Shown here piece by piece: positions 17,701-25,077 of a DNA stretch of 47,406 nt; position 1 is the first letter of the stretch; each line of letters starts with the position of its first letter. Under the pieces are notes generated by a model. It was given only the letters and a program-made list of their open reading frames with translations, was not told where the DNA came from and did no database searches. Source of the DNA: a bacterium. Lineage in GTDB: Bacteria > Verrucomicrobiota > Verrucomicrobiia > Limisphaerales > UBA8199. Made by a program: the position numbers and the translations under genes. The DNA lies in contig JAJYHY010000014.1 of the NCBI GenBank assembly GCA_021784555.1, positions 1 through 47,406 of the forward strand, read 5' to 3'.

Positions 17701-20046
17701 CCGGAGCAAATTGACGGTGAGAAGCTCGTTGGCCTGTTCTTGAACGCCGTTCCGTTGCGTCAGCAATTGGACGGCGGCACCTGGTTGGAACTGGTCCGGC
17801 AGACCTTCGCCGCGGAGCAAGAGATTGTGCCGCATCGGCGATTTCCCCTGGCCGAGATCCGAAAGCGGAATGGGGGCCAGCAGCTATTTGAAACGGCCTT
17901 CGATTTCATCCACTTTCACGTCTTTAAGAAGCTGGAGGATTGCGTTGGCCTCGGCTTCGAAGAAGGGCCGTACTTTGAGGCGAACGACCTAACCACCTAC
18001 ACCACCTTCTCTGTCGATGCGCATGCGACACGGCTCGAGCTCCACATTGATTATGATGCAAACGCCCTGTGCCGAGAGCAGATCGAGCAGATCAGCGGAT
18101 ACTACTTGAATACCCTCGAAGAGATGGCATCCGATCCCGAGGCCCGTTACGAAGCCTTTTCGCCCCTGTCGGCGAGCGAGAGCCGACGGTTGCTCGTGGA
18201 GTGGAACCAAACCGCCGAGGATTACGCTCGCGACCGCTGCTTGCACGAGCTGTTCGAGGCGCGCGCCCGGCGGACGCCGGAGGCCGTGGCGGTGGTCTCT
18301 GGAGACGAGGCGTTGACCTACGGCGAGTTGAATCGCCGGGCTGACGGGGTGGCGCAACGGCTGCGGGAATTGCGGGCCGGGCCGGGTGTCTTGGTAGGAA
18401 CCTGCCTGGAGCGATCTCCGGCCATGGTGGCGGCGCTATTAGGAATTCTCAAGGCCGGCGCGGCTTATGTGCCTCTGGATCCCGCTTATCCAAAGGAGCG
18501 GCTGACTTTCATGCTGGAAAACGCGAGCGTCCAACTCCTCCTCACTCAGCGGACATTGGCCGGCCGGATTCCTGGCGCTGGGGCGCAAGTGGTTTGCGTG
18601 GAGGAGTGCGATCAGAGGGTGGCGGAGCATTGGGTCCGGCTGCCCCAGCTTCGGGCTCCCCAGGCTTCGGACCTCGCTTACGTCATCTATACCTCCGGCT
18701 CGACGGGCCGGCCCAAAGCCGTCCAAGTGACCCACCAAGCCGTGGTGAACGTGCTGACCTCCTTGTCTAACAGGCTGGGCCTGACGCCAAAGGATAACCT
18801 GCTCGCCGTCACGACGCTTTCCTTCGATATCGCCGCGCTCGAACTGTTCGGGCCGTTGACCACCGGCGGGCGCGTCACGCTGGCCGCAACCGAAACCGCC
18901 GCTGACGGATTCGCGCTCGCGGCCTTGATCGGTTCCTCCGGCGCGACCGTGATGCAAGCCACCCCTAGCACCTGGCGTTTGCTCATCGAATCCGGATGGG
19001 CGGGACAGCCGGGACGGTTCGCCAAGATTCTTTGCGGGGGCGAGGCCCTGCCGCGCGATTTGGCGGACCAACTGCTGGCTCGCGCGGGACGTGTATGGAA
19101 TGTCTATGGCCCGACGGAGACCACCATTTGGTCCACCATCTGGCAAGCGGCGCCGATCACACCCATTTCCATCGGCAGGCCGCTGGCCAATACGCAGCTA
19201 TTCATTTTGGACAAATGGCTCCAACCGGCTCCAGTGGGCGTGCCTGGTGAGTTGTGCATCGGTGGCGACGGTTTGGCCAGGGGCTATCTGAACCAGCCGG
19301 AACTGACCTCGCAACGATTCATTCCCAACCCGTTCGACCCAAAGACCGGAATCCGGCTTTATCGGACGGGAGATTTGGCCCGCTATCGCCCTGACGGTTT
19401 CGTTGAATGGGTGGGGCGGCTTGATTGCCAGGTCAAGATACGCGGTCACCGGATCGAATTGGGCGAAATCGAAACGGCCTTGAGAGAGCACGCCGCCCTT
19501 GCCGACGCCTTGGTTGCCGCGCCAATGGACGCCCACCGTGAGCAGCGGCTCGTCGCTTATGTCGTGCCCAGGAACGGCGCGCTGTCTCTCCCGGAACTGC
19601 GCGAGTTTCTCCGGGCGAAGCTCCCCGCCTACATGATCCCGTCGCAATTCGTCTCGCTCAACGCACTCCCGCGCACGGCGAACGGCAAGGCCGACCGGCG
19701 CGCGCTGCCATCTCCTGAAACGCAGGCCGTGCCGCCGCCCAACTTTGTGGCCCCGCGCAACGAAGTCGAGCGGACACTGGCAGACATCTGGCGGGAGGTC
19801 CTTGGATTGCGTCATGCCGGCGTGAAGGACGATTTTTTTGAGCTGGGCGGTGATTCCCTCTCGGCCACAAGGGTCTTCGCGCGGATTAACAGGCAGTTTG
19901 GCGCCCGCGTTACCCTGAAGGACCTCTTCGAGCATCCCACCATCTGCGCCCTGGCTGGTCTGATCGCCCGGGCGCCGACGGCTCCCGCCCGCCCGCCGAT
20001 TGCACGGCAAGCGCGGCGCGTCATTCGGCTGGCCACGAGGCCATAA
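14734..20046 (+). CDS. two-module non-ribosomal peptide synthetase (A-PCP-C-A-PCP)
   Basis: The 1,770-residue protein has these domains in order. A1 (about 25-560) contains YIIYTSGSTGRPKG, MYGITETTV, LYRSGDLARY and NGKVDRRAL. PCP1 has Ser611 in LGGDSI. The C domain (about 685-1115) has active-site HHSCLDG at 820-826. A2 (about 1160-1645) contains YVIYTSGSTGRPKA, VYGPTETTI and LYRTGDLARY. PCP2 has Ser1708 in LGGDSL. Reading the ten specificity positions by eye gives DVWNIAMVHK for A1, closest to the threonine code I recall (DFWNIGMVHK), and DILQLGVIWK for A2, closest to glycine (DILQLGLIWK). There is no first C domain, so A1 starts the chain, and no thioesterase, reductase or terminal C domain. 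Release must be in trans or spontaneous. No MbtH or phosphopantetheinyl transferase gene is near. Two palindromic elements are inserted in frame at about residues 293-317 and 845-867. Confidence 0.93.
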   Translation: MTFHPLTTVPERATEPSEQAVSGLHQAFHLRACATPDAPALTSDEEHLTYGQLEERSNRLAWHLKAMGVGPEVPVALYLDRSPAMVIAILGVLKAGGCYVPIDLAYPQERLAFMLEDTRAGVLLTQSNLSDSLPPVGMRVICLDAEERAISARPSAFPSNRTNGDNAAYIIYTSGSTGRPKGVVVTHHNVLRLIRQTDPWYGFNSQDVWPLFHSYAFDVSVWEIWGAFLHGGRLVIVPYIVSRSPTDFYRLLVREKVTVLNQTPSAFRQLIWAETSGLCGSQHSSPSSVQGGVGVSPQSFRGDGGPSGGTKCGTDPDTELNLRCVICAGEALELQSLRPWFERHGDERPLVVNMYGITETTVHSTYRPIRKADLARGAGSPIGVPIPDLRIFLLDENLQPVPRGEPGEICVGGPGVARGYLNRPELTKQRFIPDPFAQRSGARLYRSGDLARYSRDGELEYLGRMDHQVKVRGFRVELGEIESALNGHPTIRESVVMAMDGGEGVRRLVAYLVPRAAPPPVSTLRDYLGRKLPEYMTPALFVFLPSLPLTANGKVDRRALPAPGSARPNLSQDFTAPRSETERLLAGIWSEVLGIERVGVFDNFFELGGDSIRSIAILSRARQKGLRLSVEQMFRFPTVADMAACAEAAKARAPGRSQDADALTAGPFSLVSAEDRRRLPADVEDAYPVSRLQLGMFFHNELNPGSAIYHDVFSFRVRAALNRSQLEGALWRLIQRHALLRTAFDLVSFSEPMQLVHRQAPLHFGFEDLRMFAPEAQEAALLAWITREKRTPFDRSRAPLFRFHIQWLSDEAFQLIVSFHHSCLDGWSLAAITTEILLDYASGAGSVLTFSAGMEGEMAERSIGLTPRPCTRGAKESIAPPRATYREFIRLERQCIESRDSGDFWTHKLQDFAPCRLPRWNRTEPGGPFLEQVRGPEVQVGEEILTGLRRLAGKTGVPLKTVLLAAHQRVMGLLYGQSDVTTGLLCNGRPEQIDGEKLVGLFLNAVPLRQQLDGGTWLELVRQTFAAEQEIVPHRRFPLAEIRKRNGGQQLFETAFDFIHFHVFKKLEDCVGLGFEEGPYFEANDLTTYTTFSVDAHATRLELHIDYDANALCREQIEQISGYYLNTLEEMASDPEARYEAFSPLSASESRRLLVEWNQTAEDYARDRCLHELFEARARRTPEAVAVVSGDEALTYGELNRRADGVAQRLRELRAGPGVLVGTCLERSPAMVAALLGILKAGAAYVPLDPAYPKERLTFMLENASVQLLLTQRTLAGRIPGAGAQVVCVEECDQRVAEHWVRLPQLRAPQASDLAYVIYTSGSTGRPKAVQVTHQAVVNVLTSLSNRLGLTPKDNLLAVTTLSFDIAALELFGPLTTGGRVTLAATETAADGFALAALIGSSGATVMQATPSTWRLLIESGWAGQPGRFAKILCGGEALPRDLADQLLARAGRVWNVYGPTETTIWSTIWQAAPITPISIGRPLANTQLFILDKWLQPAPVGVPGELCIGGDGLARGYLNQPELTSQRFIPNPFDPKTGIRLYRTGDLARYRPDGFVEWVGRLDCQVKIRGHRIELGEIETALREHAALADALVAAPMDAHREQRLVAYVVPRNGALSLPELREFLRAKLPAYMIPSQFVSLNALPRTANGKADRRALPSPETQAVPPPNFVAPRNEVERTLADIWREVLGLRHAGVKDDFFELGGDSLSATRVFARINRQFGARVTLKDLFEHPTICALAGLIARAPTAPARPPIARQARRVIRLATRP
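15610..15683 (+). repeat. palindromic element copy B, in frame inside NRPS A1 domain
   Basis: The outer arms are GTCGGGGTCAGTCC and GGACTGACCCCGAC; the inner arms are TTCCGC and GCGGAA. It is translated as part of the loop between FRQLIWAETSG and LNLRCVICAGEAL, adding roughly 25 residues rich in Gly, Ser and Pro. The reading frame is intact on both sides. Confidence 0.85.
17265..17333 (+). repeat. palindromic element copy C, in frame inside NRPS C domain
   Basis: The outer arms are GGGGTCAGTCCT and AGGACTGACCCC; the inner arms TTTCCGC and GCGGAAA flank ATGGAGGGC, shared with copy B. It is translated in the loop just after the HHxxxDG helix, between ILLDYASG and PPRATYREF. The frame is preserved. 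Confidence 0.85.
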
Positions 20047-20192
20047 GCGCGCACGGAATTATTGAGAGACTGTTTCAAAATTGGCCAGGGCTTGTGGTGG
20101 CTTGAGTTGGGCACGATGTGAAGCGCGGAAATCGTTGCGCACAGCCCGGGGTGCAGGACAAGAAAGTCACCGATTCTTGGCGGATCGGGGGT

Positions 20193-20450
20193 TCATGCGG
20201 CCTTTGGGAGGGCCTGCGGCACGGGGAGTCGTTGCTTCCAGCACTCATTGAATTGACCGTTTTCCAGCACGCAACGGATGTCGAGGATGTTTTCCGCCCC
20301 CGGGAGGCTCCAGAGCATGCCCGATTGCTTGAGGCGCTGACCGACCACGCTCCTGCAGCCGGCTTCCACTACTCCGGAGCCAATGAACAAACCCTGCTTC
20401 TGGTATTCCCAGTAGCGCATCTTGTCACGATTATTCTCGAAATAGGCCAA
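20193..20450 (-). pseudogene. ISKra4-family transposase, C-terminal remnant
   Basis: The 85-codon frame reads YFENNRDKMRYWEYQKQGLF, then GSGVVEAGCRSVVGQRLKQSG, then MLWSLPGAENILDIRC. This is the closing segment of ISKra4-type transposases, which are about 350-480 residues long. The GSGVVEAGC block is the most diagnostic part. Upstream sequence on the minus strand does not continue in frame. The 20047-20824 interval otherwise holds only the second remnant below and no intact gene. Confidence 0.75.
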
Positions 20451-20497
20451 GGCATCCTGAGCCTCTCGGCGCCAGCAATTCTCATTTTGGCGCTTGC

Positions 20498-20686
20498 TCA
20501 GGCGCGGGGGTTGGAGGCTGGCGATGGGACGGCCCGGGGAGCGACGCCCTTGGTCTTGAGGGTGTTGTTGTTCTCGTTTTCGATCTTCCAGCGAGCCCGG
20601 CCCGAGGCGACGATGGTCTCCAAAGGCAAAATTGAATCCGGAGAAAAGTGAAACTTTTTCTTCGGCCGGGCCAGCGGGGGGGTCAC
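20498..20686 (-). pseudogene. second transposase fragment (ARWKIENENNN motif)
   Basis: The frame contains GRARWKIENENNNTLKTKG, a motif around the last catalytic Glu of a group of DDE transposases, and then drifts into unrelated sequence (VAPRAVPSPASN). The first residues (MTPPLARPKKKFHFSPDS) may still belong to the element. It adjoins the ISKra4 remnant but is a different family, so the two were probably nested insertions. Confidence 0.55.
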
Positions 20687-20824
20687 GAATTAGAGAAAAT
20701 CAGCCGCTGCGCGAATCGTGGACGGAATCGCATCCGCCAAAATGAGAATTGCTGGCCGTTTCGCTTTATAGATTGACGTACGGCGGGTCAGCCCGCAGAT
20801 TTTCCTCCCGGATCAAGGCCCGAT

Positions 20825-21124
20825 GTGGCAGATTGGCGCGGCAATGTGAACCGAAAGAGAGCGAGAGTCTATTACTCAGGCCGCGTCCAAGGTGTTGGGT
20901 TCCGTTACACCGTGAAATCCGTTGCGAATGGATTTGAGGTGGCGGGTGCGGTGCGCAACCTGCCGGATGGGCGGGTGGAGTTGGTGGCCGAAGGCCTCAA
21001 GGAGGAAATCCTGGCCTTTCTCGACGCCATTCGTGAGTCGGGTATGGAGCATTTTATCGAACACGAAGATTTAAGCTGGAGCGAAGCGAGGAACGAGTTT
21101 CGCGGGTTTGAAATTGCAAGGTAG
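20825..21124 (+). CDS. acyP: acylphosphatase
   Basis: A small cytoplasmic enzyme (99 residues; the family is usually about 90) that hydrolyses carboxyl-phosphate bonds such as acetyl phosphate. The signature [16 protein letters not shown] holds the phosphate loop and catalytic Arg27; [12 protein letters not shown] holds catalytic Asn45. The start is a GTG at 20825; another GTG at 20846 would give a shorter N-terminus closer to family length. It is the first gene of a plus-strand run and ends 5 bases before the next start, so co-transcription is likely. Confidence 0.9.
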   Translation: MADWRGNVNRKRARVYYSGRVQGVGFRYTVKSVANGFEVAGAVRNLPDGRVELVAEGLKEEILAFLDAIRESGMEHFIEHEDLSWSEARNEFRGFEIAR

Positions 21125-21129
21125 TTTAA

Positions 21130-21852
21130 ATGAAGTTTGCCATCATAGCGGACATCCACGCCAATCTGGAGGCCTTCCAGGTGGTGCTCGATGACATTAA
21201 GAAACAGCAATGCACCCATTACGCCTGCCTGGGGGACGTAGTAGGTTACAACGCCAACCCCAAGGAGTGCCTCGAGATTGTCCGCAGCATGAACATCCCC
21301 TGCGTCAAAGGCAACCACGACGAGTACTGCTCGACGGACCGCCCGCTGGACGGATTCAATCCCGCCGCAGCGGAGGCGGTGAACTGGACGCGCAAGCAAC
21401 TGTTAACCGAAGATCGCCAATGGCTGAGCGACCTCAAATACACTCGAATGGTTACCAACTTCACTATTGTCCACGCCACCCTCGACGGCCCCCAGCGCTG
21501 GGGATACGTGTTCGACAAGCTGGCGGCGGCGGCCAGTTTCACCTACCAGAACACCTCCATCTGCTTCTTCGGCCACACCCATGTGCCGGTGGCCTTCGTC
21601 CGCGACAACATGGTGCGCGGCGGCACCTATTCCAAGTTCAAGGTTGAGCCCGGCAAGAAGTACTTCGTCAATGTCGGCGCGATCGGGCAGCCCCGGGACA
21701 ATAACCCCAAGGCCGCCTACGTGGTCTATGATATGGATGAAGGCTACATCGAGTTGCGCCGCCTCGAATACAATATTCCCGCCGCGCAGAAAAAGATACT
21801 CGACGCGGGCCTGCCGCCCCGCCTTGCCGAACGGCTAGCCTTCGGCAAATAG
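21130..21852 (+). CDS. calcineurin-like metallophosphoesterase
   Basis: A 240-residue protein with all the dinuclear-metal motifs: AIIADIHANLEA (4-15), CLGDVVGYNANP, KGNHDEYC, and FFGHTHVP, plus NVGAIGQPRD near the end. This matches the YfcE/MJ0936-like group, whose members cleave phosphodiesters or phosphomonoesters; bacterial relatives encoded singly have mostly unknown substrates. It follows acyP by 5 bases. Its TAG stop abuts a long inverted repeat that separates it from the glycosyltransferase gene. Confidence 0.9.
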   Translation: MKFAIIADIHANLEAFQVVLDDIKKQQCTHYACLGDVVGYNANPKECLEIVRSMNIPCVKGNHDEYCSTDRPLDGFNPAAAEAVNWTRKQLLTEDRQWLSDLKYTRMVTNFTIVHATLDGPQRWGYVFDKLAAAASFTYQNTSICFFGHTHVPVAFVRDNMVRGGTYSKFKVEPGKKYFVNVGAIGQPRDNNPKAAYVVYDMDEGYIELRRLEYNIPAAQKKILDAGLPPRLAERLAFGK

Positions 21853-22012
21853 GGAGGCAATGCAAAATAACCTGGACAATCTGACTGGTTCTTTTGGCGT
21901 CTGGCTGCGTTGCTCGCTCGTTACAGATCCATGTGGATATGCTCCTCGCTCGCGCCTTGCCAGCCACCAAAATCCCTGCGCCATCTTGTCCAGGTTATTT
22001 TGCATTGCCTCC
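21853..22012. repeat. 160-bp long inverted repeat (MITE-like)
   Basis: The ends are a perfect 27-bp inverted pair beginning GGAGGCAATGCAAAATAACC. Symmetry continues imperfectly inward: TTTTGGCG/TGGCTGG, the GCTCGCTCG/GCGAGCGAG arms, and a centre ATCCATGTGGAT. The whole element could fold into one hairpin. It fills the gap between the metallophosphoesterase stop and the glycosyltransferase start. No transposase is encoded and no target duplication is obvious. Confidence 0.85.
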
Positions 22013-22015
22013 TAA
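21860..22015 (+). other. possible 51-codon leader frame carried by the inverted repeat
   Basis: The end of the repeat supplies GGGAGG followed by ATG, and the frame (starting MQNNLDNLTGSFGVWLRC) stays open across the whole element to a TAA at 22013-22015, eight bases before the glycosyltransferase start. It may serve only to carry ribosomes across the insertion. No homology is recognised. Confidence 0.2.
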
Positions 22016-22022
22016 TGGGCCG

Positions 22023-23069
22023 TTGAAGGTCCTCATCCTAAAACCCAGTTCCCTGGGCGATGTCGTCCAGGCCCTGCCGGTCTTGCGCTTGATCAAAGAC
22101 CACCTGCCCGGCGCCGAAATCTATTGGTGGATTGACTCCAACCTGGCGCCTCTGCTGGAGGGTGACCCCGACCTCACCGGCCTTATTCGCTTCGAGCGCC
22201 GCCGCTGGGCACGTCCGCGCAACTGGGTCGTGCTCTGGCGCAACGTGAACTGGATGCGCGAGCAGCATTTCGACTGGGTCATCGACCTCCAATCCCTGGC
22301 TCGCAGCGGCGCCTTCGCCTGGCTGGCCCGCGGCAGACTCACCATCGGGCTGGACGAAGCGCGCGAAGGCGCCCGCAGCCTCTACGATATCATTATCCCC
22401 CGGCCTTCCTTCCATACTCACGCGGTGGATTGGTATCTCGCCGTCCTGCCGGTGCTGGGAGTCCCCCTCGGTAGGCAGTTCGATTGGCTCCCGGAAAGGC
22501 CTGATGCCAGAGAGGCACTTCTCAAACGGTGGGCCCTCGATGGCGCTCCCTGGCTGGCCCTCCAACCCGGCGCCCGCTGGCCCAACAAGCGGTGGCCGGT
22601 GGAGTATTACGCTGAACTGGCTCGGCAGCTCGCCACCGCCTGCCCGGCGCTTCGAATGGTTGTGCTGGGAGGAACGGAAGACAGCGCCCTGGGCGCCGCC
22701 ATCGCGGGGGCCGTCGCTCCCTCACGCGCGGTGGACCTTACCGGGAAACTCTCCCTTCCCGAAATGGTGGAGTGTATCCGTCTGAGCGCCTTGATGGTGA
22801 CCAATGACACCGGCCCAATGCACGTGGCGGCTGCTTTGCGCAAGCCGGTTATTGCCCTCTTCGGCCCGACCGACCCCCGCCGCACCGGCCCGTACCAGCA
22901 ACTGGAATCTGCTCTCCAACTCGCGCTTCCGTGCAGCCCCTGCCTCAAGCCGCGCTGCCGCTGGTGCCGCCCGCTCGAATGCCTTCGCGCCCTGTCCCCA
23001 CAGGCCGTGTTTCAAGCGGTGCAGAAACGCCTTGCCACTCTCGCCGAGCTTCGTAAAGTGGTGGAATGA
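22023..23069 (+). CDS. glycosyltransferase family 9 (heptosyltransferase-like)
   Basis: The 348-residue product begins LKVLILKPSSLGDVVQALPV, the GT9 N-terminal signature. It continues with VIDLQSLARSG, LQPGARWPNKRWP, VVLGGTEDS, and VTNDTGPMHVAAALRKPVIA, which binds the ADP-sugar. Family members add heptose to lipid A-core on the cytoplasmic face of the inner membrane. The best start is a TTG at 22023, next to the first strand; the open frame upstream lies inside the inverted repeat, and no better ATG/GTG exists. The insertion may therefore have replaced the original start region. It overlaps the next gene by ATGA. Confidence 0.88.
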   Translation: MKVLILKPSSLGDVVQALPVLRLIKDHLPGAEIYWWIDSNLAPLLEGDPDLTGLIRFERRRWARPRNWVVLWRNVNWMREQHFDWVIDLQSLARSGAFAWLARGRLTIGLDEAREGARSLYDIIIPRPSFHTHAVDWYLAVLPVLGVPLGRQFDWLPERPDAREALLKRWALDGAPWLALQPGARWPNKRWPVEYYAELARQLATACPALRMVVLGGTEDSALGAAIAGAVAPSRAVDLTGKLSLPEMVECIRLSALMVTNDTGPMHVAAALRKPVIALFGPTDPRRTGPYQQLESALQLALPCSPCLKPRCRWCRPLECLRALSPQAVFQAVQKRLATLAELRKVVE

Positions 23070-23980
23070 AAAAAGCAGCGGTTTGCCTGGGCGTCTTGAG
23101 TGCGATGCTTTCGCCGGTCCTGGGTCAGGTGCGGGTTGAGTTGGCGTTTCAACAGGATGAGTTCCTGCCGGGAGAATCGGTGACGGTGACCGTCCGGGTC
23201 ATCAACCACTCCGGCCAGACGCTACATTTGGGCACAACTCCCGATTGGCTCAGCTTCGAGATTGAGCGGCAGCCTGAGGGAATTGTTCCGGCCCAGGGCA
23301 ACGCGCCGGTCCTGGGCGCGTTCGATCTGCAATCTTCGAAGGTGGCGATTAAGCGCGTGGACCTGGCGCCCTATTTTGCGCTGACCGACATTGGGCGGTA
23401 CAGGGTTACTGCCATTGTCAAGATCCCTTCCTGGGGCGTTCAAGTCGTAAGTCCGCCCCAGATGTTTGCCATTATCCGCGGAGCCAAGCTCTGGGAACAG
23501 ACCTTCGGCGTGCCCCCGGCGCGAGGGGCCAAGCCCGGTCCGCCGGAAGTCCGCAAGTACATCCTTCAGGAGGCCAACTATCTCAGGGGAGAACTGCGGC
23601 TCTATATGCGGGTGACCGACGAATATGGCGCGCGGGTGTTTCGCGTCGTCAATATCGGGCGGATGCTCTCATTCAGCCAACCGGAGGCGCAGGTGGACGC
23701 CAACAGCGACCTGCACGTGCTCTACCAGGACGGCCCCCGCTCATTCAGCTACACCGTATTCACTCCCAACGGCAAGATGATCCTTCGCCAGACCTACGGA
23801 TATATTGGCGACCGGCCGCACCTTTCCATCAGCGCCGAATCGAAAATCGCGGTCGCGGGCGGGCTTCGAGTCCGCACTGATACAGACCTGCCGGCCCCAA
23901 AATCCGCGGCGGCGGCCCCGGACATTCCGCCGCTCATGCCTCCACCCGGTTTCCCGAGTGCAAGGACCTCAAACCCGTGA
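23066..23980 (+). CDS. secreted protein of unknown function
   Basis: A 304-residue protein with a signal peptide (MKKAAVCLGVLSAMLSPVLG, cut before QVRVEL). The mature part starts as an Ig-like fold (FLPGESVTVTVRVINHSGQT), followed by a beta-rich region with a repeated YxVF/YxRVTDEYG pattern, and ends in a Pro/Ala-rich tail (about 275-304). The start overlaps the glycosyltransferase stop (ATGA), so translation is probably coupled. I do not recognise a family with certainty. It may act at the envelope, in keeping with the neighbouring glycosyltransferase. Confidence 0.7.
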   Translation: MKKAAVCLGVLSAMLSPVLGQVRVELAFQQDEFLPGESVTVTVRVINHSGQTLHLGTTPDWLSFEIERQPEGIVPAQGNAPVLGAFDLQSSKVAIKRVDLAPYFALTDIGRYRVTAIVKIPSWGVQVVSPPQMFAIIRGAKLWEQTFGVPPARGAKPGPPEVRKYILQEANYLRGELRLYMRVTDEYGARVFRVVNIGRMLSFSQPEAQVDANSDLHVLYQDGPRSFSYTVFTPNGKMILRQTYGYIGDRPHLSISAESKIAVAGGLRVRTDTDLPAPKSAAAAPDIPPLMPPPGFPSARTSNP

Positions 23981-24048
23981 GTCGGGCGCTTTTCCTCCTG
24001 ATTTGCGCACTGGCGGGACAACTTGGCCGGGCGGCGGATGGGCCTTGA
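23977..24048 (+). pseudogene. stub of an exported protein gene (signal peptide only)
   Basis: A GTG overlapping the previous stop (GTGA) opens a frame reading MSRALFLLICALAGQLGRAA and then DGP, stop. This is a complete signal peptide with no mature protein. The stop coincides with entry into repeat-rich sequence, so the fifth gene of the operon appears to have been cut off. Confidence 0.45.
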
Positions 24049-24105
24049 TGGCCGCCCGTTGCCTCCTGTCTTTCGCACTGCGGCCTTCATACAAGTGGAT
24101 TCCCC

Positions 24106-24137
24106 AATCGCAAATCGCAAATCTAAAATCGCAAATC
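24106..24137. repeat. short AATCGCA tandem repeat
   Basis: Units of AATCGCA/AATCTAA repeat about four times. It lies in the 23981-24284 interval, which otherwise shows only the gene stub and no supported coding sequence. Confidence 0.5.
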
Positions 24138-24284
24138 CCCCGGCTCTCTCTCATCCACGTCTTTTTGCCCCCATGTTTTTGCCTCAAAATTTCCGGCTTT
24201 GCGGTTCCGCGCGAGTCCCCTCCTGAGCCGCATGAGCCCCCGCACGTCCTCCCAAGCCGCCCGTAGAACCTTCACCCGGCTGTC

Positions 24285-24908
24285 GCGGTCCTCGCCCAGG
24301 ACGTGTCCGACGACGTCGTGCAGTACGTGATTGACCTGGGTCTGCTGCGACGCGAACCCGGCCGCGCTCCGAGCGTGGCCAACGACATTTACAAAGAAGT
24401 GGTGCCGCGCGCCCTCAATCAAACCACCCAGGACTTCATTCCCACGCTGCAACCGACCTGGCTCAAACCGGGTGGGCGGCTGGACTCGAACGCGCTCCTG
24501 GAGGCGTTCCTGGCTTTTTGGCGCCAGCACGGCGAACCGCTCTTGAAGACGTCGCATTACCCGGAGATAGCGCCGCACCTGGTGCTGATGGCTTTTCTGC
24601 AGCGAATCACCAATGCCGAAGGTACGATTGAGCGCGAGTATGCGGTGGGGGCCGGGCGGATGGACCTATGCGTTCGTTACGCGGGCGAGACGCTGGCCTT
24701 GGAATTGAAAGTCTGGCGCGAGGGACGGCCCGAGCCGTTGGCGGAGGGGTTGAAACAATTGGACGGTTACCTGGCGCGGCTGGGCCTGAGCACGAGGTGG
24801 CTGGTACTGTTTGACCAGCGCAGCGGCCAACCGCCGCTCGAGCAGCGCACACGGGCCGAACGGGCCACGACGCCCGCCGGCCGCGTGGTGAGGGTGATTC
24901 ACGCGTAA
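24285..24908 (+). pseudogene. C-terminal half of an ATPase/PD-(D/E)XK nuclease family gene (copy 1)
   Basis: Homology to the copy at 46672 starts at the sequence for VLAQDVSDD and is nearly identical in DNA for about 130 bp; homology to the copy at 40668 continues to the end. The retained part includes the family's winged-helix region (YVIDLGLLRREPG) and the nuclease domain (EREYAVGAGRMDL, then LALELKVWREG), with the D...ExK pattern intact. The whole ATPase half is missing. The first available ATG is at 24303, so a 201-residue protein could still be made. Confidence 0.8.
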
Positions 24909-25077
24909 AGCAGGACGGGCGGGGCGGAATTCATCCCGCGCCGAAACCGGCGAACGCGTGTCGCGGCAGATCTCCCAGCAGCCCGCCGTTCCCAAACCGC
25001 GCGGCTGTTGAGAGCCACTGGAGGGTTCATTGCTGGCTCCTTCAAGACTTCGACACGCGGTAGCGCCAAAGGTCAAA

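Noticed and set aside
20118..20651. A 177-codon plus-strand gene between the NRPS and acylphosphatase
   Set aside because: It runs antisense to two recognisable transposase remnants.
20825..21852. A tailoring or release function of acylphosphatase and metallophosphoesterase for the NRPS
   Set aside because: They are separated by transposase debris, and both belong to housekeeping families; proximity alone is not evidence.
24123..24578. Minus-strand gene opposite the truncated nuclease copy
   Set aside because: It is antisense to a region with two clear homologs on the plus strand.
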